Assembly (NCBI GenBank): GCA_023428245.1
Contig: JAEYYX010000098.1
Coordinates: 1 to 49,963 of the forward strand
Origin: Pseudomonadota bacterium
GTDB taxonomy: Bacteria; Myxococcota_A; Polyangia; Polyangiales; Polyangiaceae
Direction of reading: 5' to 3'
DNA: 49,963 nucleotides
The position numbers were made by a program, and so were the translations under genes. Below the pieces are notes generated by a model, which ran no database searches, was not told the DNA's origin, and was given only the letters and a program-made list of their open reading frames with translations. This document shows, piece by piece, positions 34,070 to 42,885 of the stretch. Each line of letters starts with the position of its first letter. The stretch's first letter is position 1.

Positions 34070-34846
34070 ATGCAGCGGGCTCGCTTCTCCGTAGATCGAG
34101 ACGCGCCCAAGGCGCCTCCGCAGCGCCTGTGGGACGTACTCAATCCCGAGGAACGAGCCCGGATCCTATCGGCATTGCCCTCCGAGCTCCCTCGCGCCGC
34201 GCCCCCCGAGGGCGATCGACACCGGATTCCCAAAGAACGCGCCTTCTCGGCGCTGGATGAATACTTCCGCCGCATCAAGCGCAGCGTCTACCTCGGCTCG
34301 GAGCTACCCATCTATTATCCCGACGAGCCGGTCTTCGCGCCCGACCTCATCGCCGTACTCGACACCCCCGCCCATGAGAGGCAGGCCTGGGTTGTCAGTC
34401 ATGAAGGACGAGGGCTCGACTTCGTCCTCGAGATCCACGTCTCGGGGAGCGCGCAGAAAGACTTCGAAGCAAACGTCATTCGCTACGCAAACCTCGGGAT
34501 CCCAGAGTATTTCGCGTTCGATGCAGGACGCGGCAGACTCCTTGGGTGGCGCTTGCTCGAGCCCAGCGCTGAAAAGTACACGCCTATTCTGCCCCAGGAA
34601 GGTCGCTGGACTTCGAACGTGCTCGGGCTCGACTTGGCCCTCGAGAGGGACGGTCTTCGCTTCTATCACGGCTCAGCCGCTCTCCCTCACGCGCGTGAGC
34701 TGATCGGACGGCTGTCGAGCATGGTGGACGACGCCCTTCGACGCGCAGAAGAGGAAGCTCGACGCGCAGAAGAGGAAGCTCGACGCGCAGAACGGCTGGC
34801 GGCTCGCCTGCGCCAGCTTGGATTCGACCCTGACGAGACCGAATAG
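34070..34846 (+). CDS. Uma2 (DUF820) family PD-(D/E)XK nuclease-like protein
   Basis: This 258-residue protein has the Uma2 core: YYPDEPVFAPDLIAVLD (Asp of the nuclease core), DFVLEIHVSGSAQKDFEANVIRYANLGIPEYFAFD (E-x-K-like pair in the same strands), RLLGWRLL. Uma2 proteins are restriction-endonuclease-like and very abundant in cyanobacteria and myxobacteria; their biological role is unclear, with suggestions of defence or mobile elements. ATG 34070 is chosen; the 34 residues open upstream are not family-like. The C-terminal tail, RRAEEEARRAEEEARRAERL, is encoded by a 21-bp tandem repeat and forms a charged helix. Confidence 0.85.
   Translation: MQRARFSVDRDAPKAPPQRLWDVLNPEERARILSALPSELPRAAPPEGDRHRIPKERAFSALDEYFRRIKRSVYLGSELPIYYPDEPVFAPDLIAVLDTPAHERQAWVVSHEGRGLDFVLEIHVSGSAQKDFEANVIRYANLGIPEYFAFDAGRGRLLGWRLLEPSAEKYTPILPQEGRWTSNVLGLDLALERDGLRFYHGSAALPHARELIGRLSSMVDDALRRAEEEARRAEEEARRAERLAARLRQLGFDPDETE
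34739..34792 (+). repeat. 21-bp tandem repeat in the Uma2 tail
   Basis: Two full and one partial copies of a 21-bp unit (CGACGCGCAGAAGAGGAAGC plus T) encode the heptad RRAEEEA; units start at 34739, 34760 and 34781. In-frame, so copy number changes lengthen or shorten the helix by seven residues, two helical turns. Confidence 0.95.
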
Positions 34847-34866
34847 CCGATCGCCGCGGGCGAGAT

Positions 34867-35406
34867 TTAGTCTGTCTCGATGGCCGCGACGTAGGGCAGA
34901 TTGCGGAAACGCTGAGCCCAATCAAGGCCATACCCGACCACAAACTCCTCGCCGAGCTGGAAGCCGACGTAGTCGGCGCGCACCTTCTGCTCCTCGGTCG
35001 GCTTCTCAAACAGCGCGCAGACGCGCAGGGACGCGGGACTTCGCGCCAGGAGAGTCTGGACCAGGTAGGCGATGGTGAGGCCCGTATCGATGATGTCTTC
35101 GACGAGAAGGACGTGTTTTCCTTCGATGGGTTTCGTCAGATCGTGGGTGATCTGGACATGGCCCGAGGACTGAGTCGCGTCGCCGTAGCTCTGCACTCCG
35201 AGAAACTCGACGGCCACGGGTCCTGCGATGGCGCGGGCCAAATCGGCCGCAAAAATGAACGATCCCTTGAGAATACACAGCAGCGTGATCTCTTCGTCGC
35301 TTCCGAGATCCGCCCGGATCTTGCGGCCTAGCTCCGACACCCGCTCCTGAATTCGGTCCTCGCTGAAGAGGACGGTCATGCGCTTTCCATCGGAAGGGTG
35401 ACTCAT
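34867..35406 (-). CDS. hpt: Hypoxanthine phosphoribosyltransferase
   Basis: This is a 179-residue purine-salvage enzyme. The PRPP-binding motif VLLVEDIIDTGLTI is at about 99-112, with LLCILKGSFIFAADL, EFLGVQSYGDATQSSG and VGYGLDWAQRFRNLPYVAAI as the hood and C-terminal signatures. It converts hypoxanthine (and guanine) with PRPP to nucleotides in the cytoplasm. Two starts compete: ATG 35406, with GGAGGAG very close upstream, and ATG 35379, which still leaves the whole enzyme; I chose the first because its spacing suits the strong GGAGG only moderately and the second has GGAAAG. It follows comEC by 49 bases on the same strand, so they may share a transcript. Confidence 0.95.
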   Translation of the reverse strand: MSHPSDGKRMTVLFSEDRIQERVSELGRKIRADLGSDEEITLLCILKGSFIFAADLARAIAGPVAVEFLGVQSYGDATQSSGHVQITHDLTKPIEGKHVLLVEDIIDTGLTIAYLVQTLLARSPASLRVCALFEKPTEEQKVRADYVGFQLGEEFVVGYGLDWAQRFRNLPYVAAIETD

Positions 35407-35455
35407 CTCCTCCAGCCTATGAGATCCCTCGGGCTTCGAGAAGCCTCCGTTCTGT

Positions 35456-37903
35456 TCAGCGCACCACCACACGCACCGAGGCCACGCGTCCGTCTGTCTC
35501 GAAGGTCAACGACCCTTGGCGGTCGGTGCGAAAGATCTGCGTGCCCATGCCTTCGAGCCGCTCGAGCACGTCGCGCTTCGGATGTCCAAAGGAGTTTCGC
35601 GCTCCGACTGAGATGAACGCGAGCTCCGGCTGAACCCGAGCGAGGAGCTCCCGTGAGCTCGACGTGTCACTGCCGTGGTGACCCACCTTGAGAAGGGTGG
35701 CGTGCAGGCGATCGGGGGCCGCCGCGACAAGGGAGGCCTCTCCGGCGAGCTCGATATCCCCGGTCAGGAGCGCGCTGTGAGCCCCGTGGTCGACTCGTAG
35801 GACCAAAGATGCGTCATTCCGCCCGAGCCCGAGAGCAGCGCCGCAGGGGGCGAGAACGCTCACATGCGCCCCGAAGTCGTGGTCACTCCCGCAGAGCTCG
35901 GCGGCGCCGCGAACGCGCACTCCGCGCTGTCTCGCCAGGTCCAAGAGGCGCGCGAGTTCCCGGGAGTGTTCCTGGGGCTGCGCTGTGTGCCAAAGCTCGC
36001 GCACAGGTGTCACTTCGAGCACCCCGAACAAGCCAAGCATATGGTCACGATCCGGATGTGAAAGGATCATGAGGTCGAGCTCGCGCACTCCATGCGCCCG
36101 AATCCAAGGCAAGAGGACTCGGTCGGCCACGTCCGGTTTCCCCCCGGGATACCCGCCCCCGTCGACAAGGGCGACCTTCCCATCGGGAAACTCGAGCCAG
36201 AGCGCGTCCCCCTGACCGATATCGAGTGCCGTCACGCGCAAGAGCCCGGAGCTCACGCCTCCCGCCTCCGCGGATGGAAGATACCGAAACAGGCCGATAC
36301 CCAGCGTAAAAACAGCTCCGAGAGCCCGCACCCTCAGGCTCGAGAGCCTCGCGAACACGCCCAGCGCCACGAGCCCAAGCGCGACGAAGAACACCATGTC
36401 CCAAGCGTCCGGCAGGCCCACCTTGAACTTCAGCTCTTCGACCCCCGCGCTCCATTTCGCCACCCAGGCCACGAGCAAGAGCGCCGACGATCCAACCCAA
36501 GCCAACCCGCGCTCGAGGTCCGGCAGAGGCGCGCTCACCGCATGCAAGAGACAAGCAGGCAACGCTAAGAGCTCACCGACCGGCGCCGCAAGCAGGTTCG
36601 CGATCAGCGCAGCCAGAGTCAGTTTGTCATTCATGAGCGCGATGGCCGGGGCGCAGCCAAGGGAAGCACTCACCGTCGCGACGAGATTCTCGACGATGAA
36701 TCGAAGGGGCTGTTTTGTCAGAAGTCGCCCGCGCACGAGCGCGCGCGTGAGGGGCTGACCGAGGGCCAGCAAACCCAAGGTCGAGAGCGCCGACAGCAGA
36801 AACGAGAGGTCGCCGCCGAGCAGAGGATCTACCGCGAGCCCCCACAGGATCGACAGCCCCAGCGCCGAGCCGCCCCGCACTCGAAAGCCGAGGGCCCGAG
36901 CGCCGAGCACCGCACTGAGCATGCAGGCGGCGCGGAAGGCGGACCCACTCGCCCCAGAGAAGTCCTCGTAGAGCCAGGAGAGGGGAATTCCGAGAGCGTT
37001 CGAGAAGCGCGTCACATCGAAGCGCCGCGCAAGCCGCGGGATTCGAACAAGAAGCATCCGAAGCAGGTTCGTCAGGGTCAGGATCGCGACGACGAGATGT
37101 GTCCCGCTGACGGCGAGGACATGCATCAAGCCACTCGCGGCGAAGGCGATCCGATCTTCGTCTTCGAGATCGGTCTCCCCGAGAACCAGCGCCTTCGCGA
37201 GAGGGACGGCGCCCGCATCAAAAGTCGCGACGATCCGCCCGCGCACCAGCGCTCGCGCCCAATCGACGGCTCGGCGAAGAGAGTTCCCCGAAATCCTCTC
37301 ATCGAGAGCCACGAGGCCTCCCGAAAGAATCACACCGCGCCGGGCCGCGCCGCTCGGATCGTCGGAGATCCGCGCATTCCGAAACAGCTCGAGAGGCGCG
37401 AGCTGAAACACTCCGACCAGCTCATCTCCGCGCCCGAGCCCCATCGGCTCACTCCCCACACGAACGAGAAGCGGTCCTTCGATCTTCAGCTTGTCGCACT
37501 CGAGGGGTCCCGCCTCTCCGACCCAACTCTCACGCACTTCGTTTTCTCCGCGAAAACCGCGACTCGTCCTCTGGACCGGGGAGGTCACGATCCGGATTCG
37601 CCCCGCACAGCGCTCCGGCCCAGAGAACTCCGCGCGCACGGCCGCCGAGCTCCGCTCATATTCTTCGATCGCACCTCCCGCTCGCGCCGCACACAGCCAG
37701 AAAAGAAAGCCCGCCCCGAGCGCGAGCGGCACGCGCGCCCGCCGCGCCGCGTTCGCAATAGCCCAAAGCAGCCACAGGATCCCCACAGTGATCGCCGCCC
37801 CGGGCGCGCTCCGGATCTGACTTCCCGCGAGCGCCACCCCCGAGAGCGTCACGAGCGGGCTCAGCAGAAAGGGCGCCGTGTCGAGAAGCGCTCGCTCACG
37901 CAT
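35456..37903 (-). CDS. comEC: ComEC/Rec2 family DNA-uptake channel protein
   Basis: This is an 815-residue protein with the ComEC layout: N-terminal membrane part and OB-like extracellular domain (about 1-230), the competence domain with multiple spans (about 230-530; signature LMHVLAVSGTHLVV), and a C-terminal metallo-beta-lactamase-like domain (DIGQGDALWLEF near 561, HPDRDH near 619, KVGHHGSDTSSS). ComEC forms the inner-membrane channel for single-stranded DNA during natural transformation, and the lactamase-like domain probably degrades the other strand. All domains are present, so it is probably functional. hpt follows and tlyA is divergent. No other com gene is nearby except the cinA-like gene at the window end. 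Confidence 0.94.
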   Translation of the reverse strand: MRERALLDTAPFLLSPLVTLSGVALAGSQIRSAPGAAITVGILWLLWAIANAARRARVPLALGAGFLFWLCAARAGGAIEEYERSSAAVRAEFSGPERCAGRIRIVTSPVQRTSRGFRGENEVRESWVGEAGPLECDKLKIEGPLLVRVGSEPMGLGRGDELVGVFQLAPLELFRNARISDDPSGAARRGVILSGGLVALDERISGNSLRRAVDWARALVRGRIVATFDAGAVPLAKALVLGETDLEDEDRIAFAASGLMHVLAVSGTHLVVAILTLTNLLRMLLVRIPRLARRFDVTRFSNALGIPLSWLYEDFSGASGSAFRAACMLSAVLGARALGFRVRGGSALGLSILWGLAVDPLLGGDLSFLLSALSTLGLLALGQPLTRALVRGRLLTKQPLRFIVENLVATVSASLGCAPAIALMNDKLTLAALIANLLAAPVGELLALPACLLHAVSAPLPDLERGLAWVGSSALLLVAWVAKWSAGVEELKFKVGLPDAWDMVFFVALGLVALGVFARLSSLRVRALGAVFTLGIGLFRYLPSAEAGGVSSGLLRVTALDIGQGDALWLEFPDGKVALVDGGGYPGGKPDVADRVLLPWIRAHGVRELDLMILSHPDRDHMLGLFGVLEVTPVRELWHTAQPQEHSRELARLLDLARQRGVRVRGAAELCGSDHDFGAHVSVLAPCGAALGLGRNDASLVLRVDHGAHSALLTGDIELAGEASLVAAAPDRLHATLLKVGHHGSDTSSSRELLARVQPELAFISVGARNSFGHPKRDVLERLEGMGTQIFRTDRQGSLTFETDGRVASVRVVVR

Positions 37904-38041
37904 ACCCTCGTTTCAGCAAGAGTCGCGCCCGCCCTCACTCCGCAAAAATCGAGCTTTTTTTCCCATTGAATCGCCGAAGCGATCCCTGGCGGCCGCTCGA
38001 CTCGCCATCTCCGGCCAGGCTTGCAAGAATGAACCAGCTCT

Positions 38042-38872
38042 GTGGTGAACCCGATCGATCTCCGGCCGTCCAAAAAAGTGCGCGCTGACGCGCTCCTCCT
38101 CGAGGCAGGGCTCGCCGACTCCCGCTCCAAAGCGCAGGCGCTCATCCTGGCCGGCGACGTGTTCGCTGGAGAAGAGAGAGTCGACAAACCCGGGTCCCTC
38201 CTTCGCCGGGGTACAGAACTCCGCGTCCGCGCCTCATCCCGCTACGTCTCCCGCGGCGGTCTCAAGCTCGAAGGCGCACTCGAGGACTTCGGCTTCGCTC
38301 CAGCGGGCCTCGTCTGCGCGGACATCGGAGCGTCAACGGGCGGCTTCACGGACTGTCTCCTGCAAGCGGGCGCCGCCCGAGTGTTTGCCGTCGACGTTGG
38401 ACACGGTCAGCTCGCTTCCAAGCTGCGCTCGGACGAACGAGTCGTCGTTCTCGAGCGCACCAACGCTCGCACCCTCACCGCGGAGACGGTCGGCGGCGGC
38501 GTCGATCTCTCGGTCGTCGACGCGTCGTTCATCGGACTCGAGAAGCTGCTTCCTGCTCTTGTCGCGATCCTGCGCCCCGGAGGTTTCCTCCTCGCCCTCA
38601 TCAAACCCCAGTTCGAGGTCGGCCGCGAAGAAGCGAAGAGGGCGCGCGGCGTGATCCGCGACGAAGAGCTCCGCGCAGCCACCGTGCGCGAGGTCCTCGA
38701 TCAGGTCGAGCGCGCAGGCCTCATTGTCCAAAAAGACGCTCCCTGCCGCGTTCCGGGACCCAAAGGGAACGTCGAGCATTTCGTGCTCGCGGCGCGTCCG
38801 AGCGGCGATTCGCCTGGCGCGACCCCGGCTTCCGATGACGCTCCCGCAGAAGAACCGAGGACTGAGCCGTGA
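38042..38872 (+). CDS. tlyA: TlyA family S4/FtsJ RNA methyltransferase
   Basis: This 276-residue protein pairs an S4 RNA-binding domain (about 12-70: ADALLLEAGLADSRSKAQALILAGDVFAG) with a Rossmann methyltransferase. The latter shows RGGLKL with Lys75 (first member of a K-D-K-E tetrad), VCADIGASTGGFTDCLL (the SAM-binding loop; Asp94), VVDASFIGL and LIKPQFE. TlyA 2'-O-methylates rRNA; in some actinobacteria it sets capreomycin sensitivity, and older annotations call it haemolysin. It starts at GTG 38042; a second GTG is the next codon. The stop shares GTGA with the start of the following gene, so they are coupled. Confidence 0.95.
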   Translation: MVNPIDLRPSKKVRADALLLEAGLADSRSKAQALILAGDVFAGEERVDKPGSLLRRGTELRVRASSRYVSRGGLKLEGALEDFGFAPAGLVCADIGASTGGFTDCLLQAGAARVFAVDVGHGQLASKLRSDERVVVLERTNARTLTAETVGGGVDLSVVDASFIGLEKLLPALVAILRPGGFLLALIKPQFEVGREEAKRARGVIRDEELRAATVREVLDQVERAGLIVQKDAPCRVPGPKGNVEHFVLAARPSGDSPGATPASDDAPAEEPRTEP

Positions 38873-39579
38873 GTCCCGCGATCTTTCTCTTCTCCACGCT
38901 GCTCGCGCTGCCCAGGACCCTGACGGATCCCGCGCCAACCTACAAGAAACCTCTCCCGGAACCCGCCGTACTCGCTCGAGGCACCGCGAGCCGTTACGCG
39001 AACCTCGCGCCCGCTGCCTGCAAAAAGCTGCTCGCCGCGCGCAAGGTCGCCATCGAGTTCGTCGGCTCCGCGCCCGGCATCGCCAACCCCGTGCGCATCG
39101 TCGGCCCCATCGGCGGAGTTCAGTTTCAAACGGGTCCGAAGAAGTCGCCCTTCGGCATGGCCGATTGTCGCCTCGTCTTGACCTGGCTCGATCTCATCCC
39201 GCTGCTCCGGGAGCACGAAGTCGCGAGCATTCGCGTCGACAATTTCTACCGAAAAGACGCTCGCCTCCCGAGCCGCAGAGCCAAAAAGAGCCAGCACGCC
39301 TACGCCTTGGCTACGGATCTGACGTCTTTGACTCTCGACGACGGCACTCTGCTCGACGTCGAAAAGGACTTCCACGGCCAGCTCGGCCAAGAGGTCTGTG
39401 GTCCGGAGGCCGTCGTCCAGAACAGCGATCCGAAAGGCGTCCTCCTCCGCAATCTCGTCTGCGACATCGGGCGAACCGGCGCTTTTCATCACATCCTCAC
39501 GCCCAACGCCAACCTCGCTCACCGGAACCATCTCCATCTCGACATCGCGCGAGACTGCAACTGGTTCTCGGTGAAGTAG
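38869..39579 (+). CDS. Exported extensin-like C-terminal domain protein (M15-type zinc peptidase fold)
   Basis: This 236-residue protein begins with a hydrophobic signal-like segment (MSPAIFLFSTLLALPRTL), though it is short. The remainder matches the extensin-like family: RIVGPIGGVQFQTGP (strand region), SFNNNN-type positions CKKL and MADCRLV Cys residues, then the zinc ligands SQHAYALATDL (His143, Asp150) and AHRNHLHLDIA (His218/221/223 region). M15-like enzymes of this group cleave peptide cross-links in the cell wall. The Gly common in S-x-H-x-x-G is replaced, but ligands remain. It starts with GTG 38869 overlapping tlyA's stop, so translation is coupled, though the functional link is not obvious. 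Confidence 0.83.
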   Translation: MSPAIFLFSTLLALPRTLTDPAPTYKKPLPEPAVLARGTASRYANLAPAACKKLLAARKVAIEFVGSAPGIANPVRIVGPIGGVQFQTGPKKSPFGMADCRLVLTWLDLIPLLREHEVASIRVDNFYRKDARLPSRRAKKSQHAYALATDLTSLTLDDGTLLDVEKDFHGQLGQEVCGPEAVVQNSDPKGVLLRNLVCDIGRTGAFHHILTPNANLAHRNHLHLDIARDCNWFSVK

Positions 39580-39769
39580 CGCGCACGGGCCGCGCCCTTC
39601 CCGAAACTCACCTTTTGGTTTCGACATGACTCCGAGCTCTGTGCCGACACACTTTCGAAACGCTCACAATTGCCGAGCCTTCTTCGCGCCCGCGTGATTG
39701 CAAAATAGAGATTCACTGCGCGCCGCATTTTCGAACGCGATCGCTCACGGATGCGCTATGGTCAAAGCG

Positions 39770-39789
39770 GACGCGCGCTCTGGCGCGTC
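39770..39789 (+). promoter_or_regulatory. 7-bp hairpin abutting the ndh ribosome binding site
   Basis: GACGCGC (39770-39776) and GCGCGTC (39783-39789) can pair around a 6-base loop, ending just before GGGAGAA, the ribosome binding site for the gene at 39801. Stem formation might limit access to the site. It could also be chance in GC-rich sequence. Confidence 0.35.
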
Positions 39790-39800
39790 GGGAGAACCTC

Positions 39801-41189
39801 ATGGCCTGGCGACAACGAGTGGTCATCATTGGCGGCGGATTCGCGGGAGTTGCCGCTGCAAAGGCGCTCAAGAACGAGCGCGTCGACGTTCTTCTGCTCG
39901 ATCGTCAAAATCACCACCTCTTTCAGCCGCTCCTCTACCAAGTCGCCACCTGCGCTCTCTCCGCGGCCGAGATCGCCTTCCCGATCCGACACATCTTCGC
40001 GCGCCAGCCGAACACCGAAGTCGTATTCACCGAGGTCACCGGGATCAACCTGAAGGCACGTTCCGTCGAGACAACCTCCGGACCTATCGACTACCATTTT
40101 CTCATCATCGCGGCCGGCGCCGAGACGAACTTCTACGGACACACGGACTGGGCCGAGGCAGCGCCAGGTCTGAAGACCCTCGACGAAGCCCTCGAAATCC
40201 GGCGCAAAGTCTTGCTCGCTCTCGAGCTCGCGGAACAGGAGACGGACCCCGCGCGGCGCCGCGAACTCCTCACCTTCTGCGTCATCGGCGGCGGCCCCAC
40301 AGGCGTCGAGCTGGCCGGGGCGCTCATCGAGCTTTCCCGCGGCCTGGTTCGGCGCGACTACCGGCACATCGCTCCCAGCGAGATCTCCGTGCGCCTGATC
40401 GAAGGCGGCCCTGCCGTTTTGAAGACGATGGCCGAGTCGATGCAATGGAGCGCGCGACGTCAGCTCGAGTCGCTCGGTGTGATCGTTCACACAGGATCGC
40501 GCGTGGTCTCGATCACTGAGGACGCTCTCGGTCTCGTCGATCAAGACGGCACGGCGCAGACGATTCCCGCTGCGACAATTCTATGGGCCGCCGGAGTTCG
40601 AGCGGTACCGCTCACCGCGAGTCTCGGAGTTCCTCTCGATGCGGGCGGCCGCGTGCCCGTAACGCCTTCTCTGAACATTCCCGGCTACGATGAGGTCTTC
40701 TGCGCCGGTGACGTCGCGGCCTGTGTCGACGCAAAAGGCGTGAATGTTCCGGGAGTCGCGCCTGCGGCGATGCAGATGGGGAAATTTGCTGCCGAACAGA
40801 TCGTGCGACGACTCCAGGGTTTCGAGGCGCGCCCCTTCGTGTACCGAGACAAAGGAAGCCTGGCCACGATCGGCAAGCGCCGCGCCGTCGCTCAGTTTCG
40901 CCGCTCCCGCTTCTCAGGAGTGATCGCCTGGTACCTGTGGCTCGTTGTCCACATCATGTTCCTGATCGGCTTCCGGAACCGGCTCATCGTCCTCACCCAG
41001 TGGATCTGGCAATATGTCACAAGCCGCGGTGGCGCCCGCATCATCACGGGCATCTCACGAGGCCGCCTCGAATGGCCGGCGCAACCGAGGCGCCTCGGTC
41101 GCATTCCGCGGCGAGGCGGGGCGCCTGAGCCGAGCGAAGCCGAACCCCGCGTGGTCGAAGCCACGGCGAGCGGCGGCCCAGGCGGGTGA
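39801..41189 (+). CDS. ndh: Type II NADH dehydrogenase (FAD-dependent)
   Basis: This 462-residue protein is a two-dinucleotide-fold flavoprotein. The FAD motif VVIIGGGFAGVAAAKAL is at about 6-22, HHLFQPLLYQVATCAL is the quinone-site signature of NDH-2, FCVIGGGPTGVELAGAL is the second (NADH) motif at about 158-174, and VFCAGDVAA is the late FAD motif. The C-terminal part (AWYLWLVVHIMFLIGFRNRLIVLTQWIWQYV) holds two hydrophobic helices that attach it to the inner membrane. It oxidises NADH and reduces quinone without pumping protons. ATG 39801 follows GGGAGAA. The C-terminus runs on in a basic, Pro-rich tail beyond usual length; the next gene begins 70 bases away. Confidence 0.95.
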   Translation: MAWRQRVVIIGGGFAGVAAAKALKNERVDVLLLDRQNHHLFQPLLYQVATCALSAAEIAFPIRHIFARQPNTEVVFTEVTGINLKARSVETTSGPIDYHFLIIAAGAETNFYGHTDWAEAAPGLKTLDEALEIRRKVLLALELAEQETDPARRRELLTFCVIGGGPTGVELAGALIELSRGLVRRDYRHIAPSEISVRLIEGGPAVLKTMAESMQWSARRQLESLGVIVHTGSRVVSITEDALGLVDQDGTAQTIPAATILWAAGVRAVPLTASLGVPLDAGGRVPVTPSLNIPGYDEVFCAGDVAACVDAKGVNVPGVAPAAMQMGKFAAEQIVRRLQGFEARPFVYRDKGSLATIGKRRAVAQFRRSRFSGVIAWYLWLVVHIMFLIGFRNRLIVLTQWIWQYVTSRGGARIITGISRGRLEWPAQPRRLGRIPRRGGAPEPSEAEPRVVEATASGGPGG

Positions 41190-41258
41190 AGGCTCGAACG
41201 GGATCCTAGGTCCGCGCGGGATCTTCCTCGGCACTCGACCTCGTGTTTCATTAGCTCG

Positions 41259-41864
41259 GTGAGGATCGGGGTCGGGGGAACGCGGGTGGGAGTGTGGCTT
41301 GTGGCCCTCTTGGGGATCTTCCTCGCGGCGCAAGCAGCCCAGGCAGGGGAATTCCGCGCACCACGACTCCGCGGTGGAAGCCTCTTCGGCGTAACGTTCG
41401 GGACCGCAGAGGGGCACCAGCAAACGAGGCCAGACTCCGGCTACCAAATCGAACCCCTCCCTCTCATCATGGTCGGGGGAACCTTCGGGGTTCAGATCGA
41501 TGAAAGGTGGTCGGTTTCGCTGCGCGGGACATCAGGCTTTTTCCCCTTTCGAGCGCACTTAGCGGCCTCTGTCGTCGGCGAGTACAACCTGACGAGGGAT
41601 TGGTCCGCTGGCTTGGGAGCGGGTGCGGCGCATATGAGTGAGTCCCATCTCAACTTTTGCTTCAACACTTCTGGAGCCTGTCCGAGAGGTGGTCCCTTCG
41701 TTTGGACCGGCATCACATTCCCCGCCTTCATCACATACACATTTCCCACCGAGCGGCGGCGCTGGTTTGGGATCACGGTTGAGATGGCGCCAGGCTTCGA
41801 TCCGTTGCGGCCCAGAGAGACAAGCGTACGGGGCACGCTCAACATGAGTGTCGTTTGGAGATGA
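41259..41864 (+). CDS. Small exported protein, predicted beta-rich envelope protein
   Basis: This is a 201-residue protein with a signal peptide (MRIGVGGTRVGVWLVALLGI..., cut near AQAGE). The mature part has alternating hydrophobic strands: LFGVTFGTAEG, MVGGTFGVQID, WSVSLRGTSGFF, AASVVGEYNLT, WSAGLGAGAAHMS, WFGITVEMAPGF. It is a small beta-barrel-like or lipocalin-like protein; similarity to the copies at 8961 and 30639 is not apparent. The start is GTG 41259, with no clear ribosome binding site. It may be part of the ndh transcript, but a gap of 69 bases gives no firm answer. Function is unknown. Confidence 0.7.
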   Translation: MRIGVGGTRVGVWLVALLGIFLAAQAAQAGEFRAPRLRGGSLFGVTFGTAEGHQQTRPDSGYQIEPLPLIMVGGTFGVQIDERWSVSLRGTSGFFPFRAHLAASVVGEYNLTRDWSAGLGAGAAHMSESHLNFCFNTSGACPRGGPFVWTGITFPAFITYTFPTERRRWFGITVEMAPGFDPLRPRETSVRGTLNMSVVWR

Positions 41865-42032
41865 GCGCCGCAGAGCGTGTCCGAGAGGCTTTCGGTCCCA
41901 GAGCGCAGGACCCCGATGGTCGTCGAGTTGGGCCATGCGGAGCGGCTTCCCGGCACAAAGCGGCTCACGGCGACGTTCGTCCACCTTGCGTGAACATTGA
42001 GTGAAGTCTGTTCGTGTCGTGGCGTCGGTAAA

Positions 42033-42111
42033 GAACGGGAGCGAAGCGGTAGGCGGTGGGCTCAGGGGAAGGCTCGGGTGGGCTCAACTGGAGGTGATGG
42101 ACCGGGGCCAA
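42033..42111 (-). repeat. Dispersed intergenic repeat, copy C
   Basis: On the minus strand, this reads TTGGCCCCGGTCC... and matches copy A (23935-24013) at about 68 of 79 positions, including a nearly invariant 46-bp block. It sits 18 bases past the stop of the TetR gene in the same orientation. Confidence 0.85.
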
Positions 42112-42129
42112 AAAAGAGCGGAGAGCGCT

Positions 42130-42831
42130 CTAACAGTCACTCTCAGCCAAGAGGGCGCGGGCGAGCAGGGAGACGTGGCGGGTGAAGTCGCGTTCGAAGT
42201 CTCTGCGCATCGAGGCGAGTTCGGGGCGATGCAAAACGGCACGCACTTCCGGGGAGGGATGGCCAAAGGACCAAGCGCCAACGAGAGCGGTCAGTGAGAG
42301 ATGCAGGAGTTCTTCGTATCTCCGCGGCGGAAGCAGGGGCGCGGTTTCGTAGAGGAGAGCGGCGACACGGCGAAAAAACTCGACGGCGTCGCGCTTGAAG
42401 TCGAAGACGGTCTGGGCCTCGACGTTGTGTTCGAGGACCGTCGGCAGAATCGCTGAGAGGCGACCGAGGAACGGGCGCGCGACAAAACTCGCGGCGAGCA
42501 TCGCAGCCAGCTTGTCCAAGAAGGCGTGCCGCGCAGCGTCATTGAGAAGGGGGACGCGCTCGTGACACCTGAGCCTTTCCTCAAAGTCGATGAGCCAGCC
42601 GGTCCACTCTCTCCGCAAAAGCTCGAGAAGGATCGCTTCGCGGCTCTCGAAGTAGCGGTAGAGATTCGACTTCGCCATGCCGACACGGCGCGCGAGATCG
42701 TTCAGGCTCAGCTCGCGTTCCGTCTCGCTCTCGAGCAGGAGCGCCTGAGCCGCTTCGAGGATTTCCTCGCGGCGCTCGCCTTTCTGCTCATCGCTTCGGG
42801 CGCGTTTGAAACTATCCTTCTCGTCCGTCAC
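42130..42831 (-). CDS. TetR family transcriptional repressor
   Basis: This is a 233-residue TetR-type regulator. The helix-turn-helix is in the N-terminal 65 residues: RREEILEAAQALLLES, LSLNDLARRVGMAKSNLYRYFESREAILLELLRREW is the usual recognition region. The C-terminal part is helical and unlike other members, as expected of the ligand domain. I chose GTG 42831, with AAGGAAG just upstream at correct spacing; the open frame to a TTG at 42846 would overlap operator sequence. It is divergent from the dehydrogenase at 42946, with two palindromes in between, so it most likely controls both genes. Its inducer is unknown. Confidence 0.93.
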   Translation of the reverse strand: MTDEKDSFKRARSDEQKGERREEILEAAQALLLESETERELSLNDLARRVGMAKSNLYRYFESREAILLELLRREWTGWLIDFEERLRCHERVPLLNDAARHAFLDKLAAMLAASFVARPFLGRLSAILPTVLEHNVEAQTVFDFKRDAVEFFRRVAALLYETAPLLPPRRYEELLHLSLTALVGAWSFGHPSPEVRAVLHRPELASMRRDFERDFTRHVSLLARALLAESDC

Positions 42832-42839
42832 GAACTTCC

Positions 42840-42885
42840 TTGACAAGAGACCGCCGGTCTCTCATTCAAGAGACCACTGGTCACC
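42840..42885 (+). promoter_or_regulatory. Promoter with two tandem TetR-type operators
   Basis: AGAGACCGCCGGTCTCT (42846-42862) is a perfect palindrome with 8-bp arms around one base. AGAGACCACTGGTCACC (42869-42885) has the same left arm and the palindromic core GACCACTGGTC. The centres are 23 bp apart. TTGACA at 42840-42845 is a consensus -35 for the plus-strand dehydrogenase gene, and the first palindrome exactly fills the 17-bp spacer, with a poor -10 (CATTCA at 42863). Repressor bound here would block that promoter, and the same sites probably control the repressor's own gene. Confidence 0.75.

Noticed and set aside
38701..39627. 308-codon minus-strand open frame
   Set aside because: It is antisense to tlyA and the extensin-like gene and has no family motif.
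42001..42297. 98-codon plus-strand open frame with similarity to the frame at 23011-24066
   Set aside because: The similarity is due to the dispersed intergenic DNA repeat and not to a gene; no start signal or family motif is seen.
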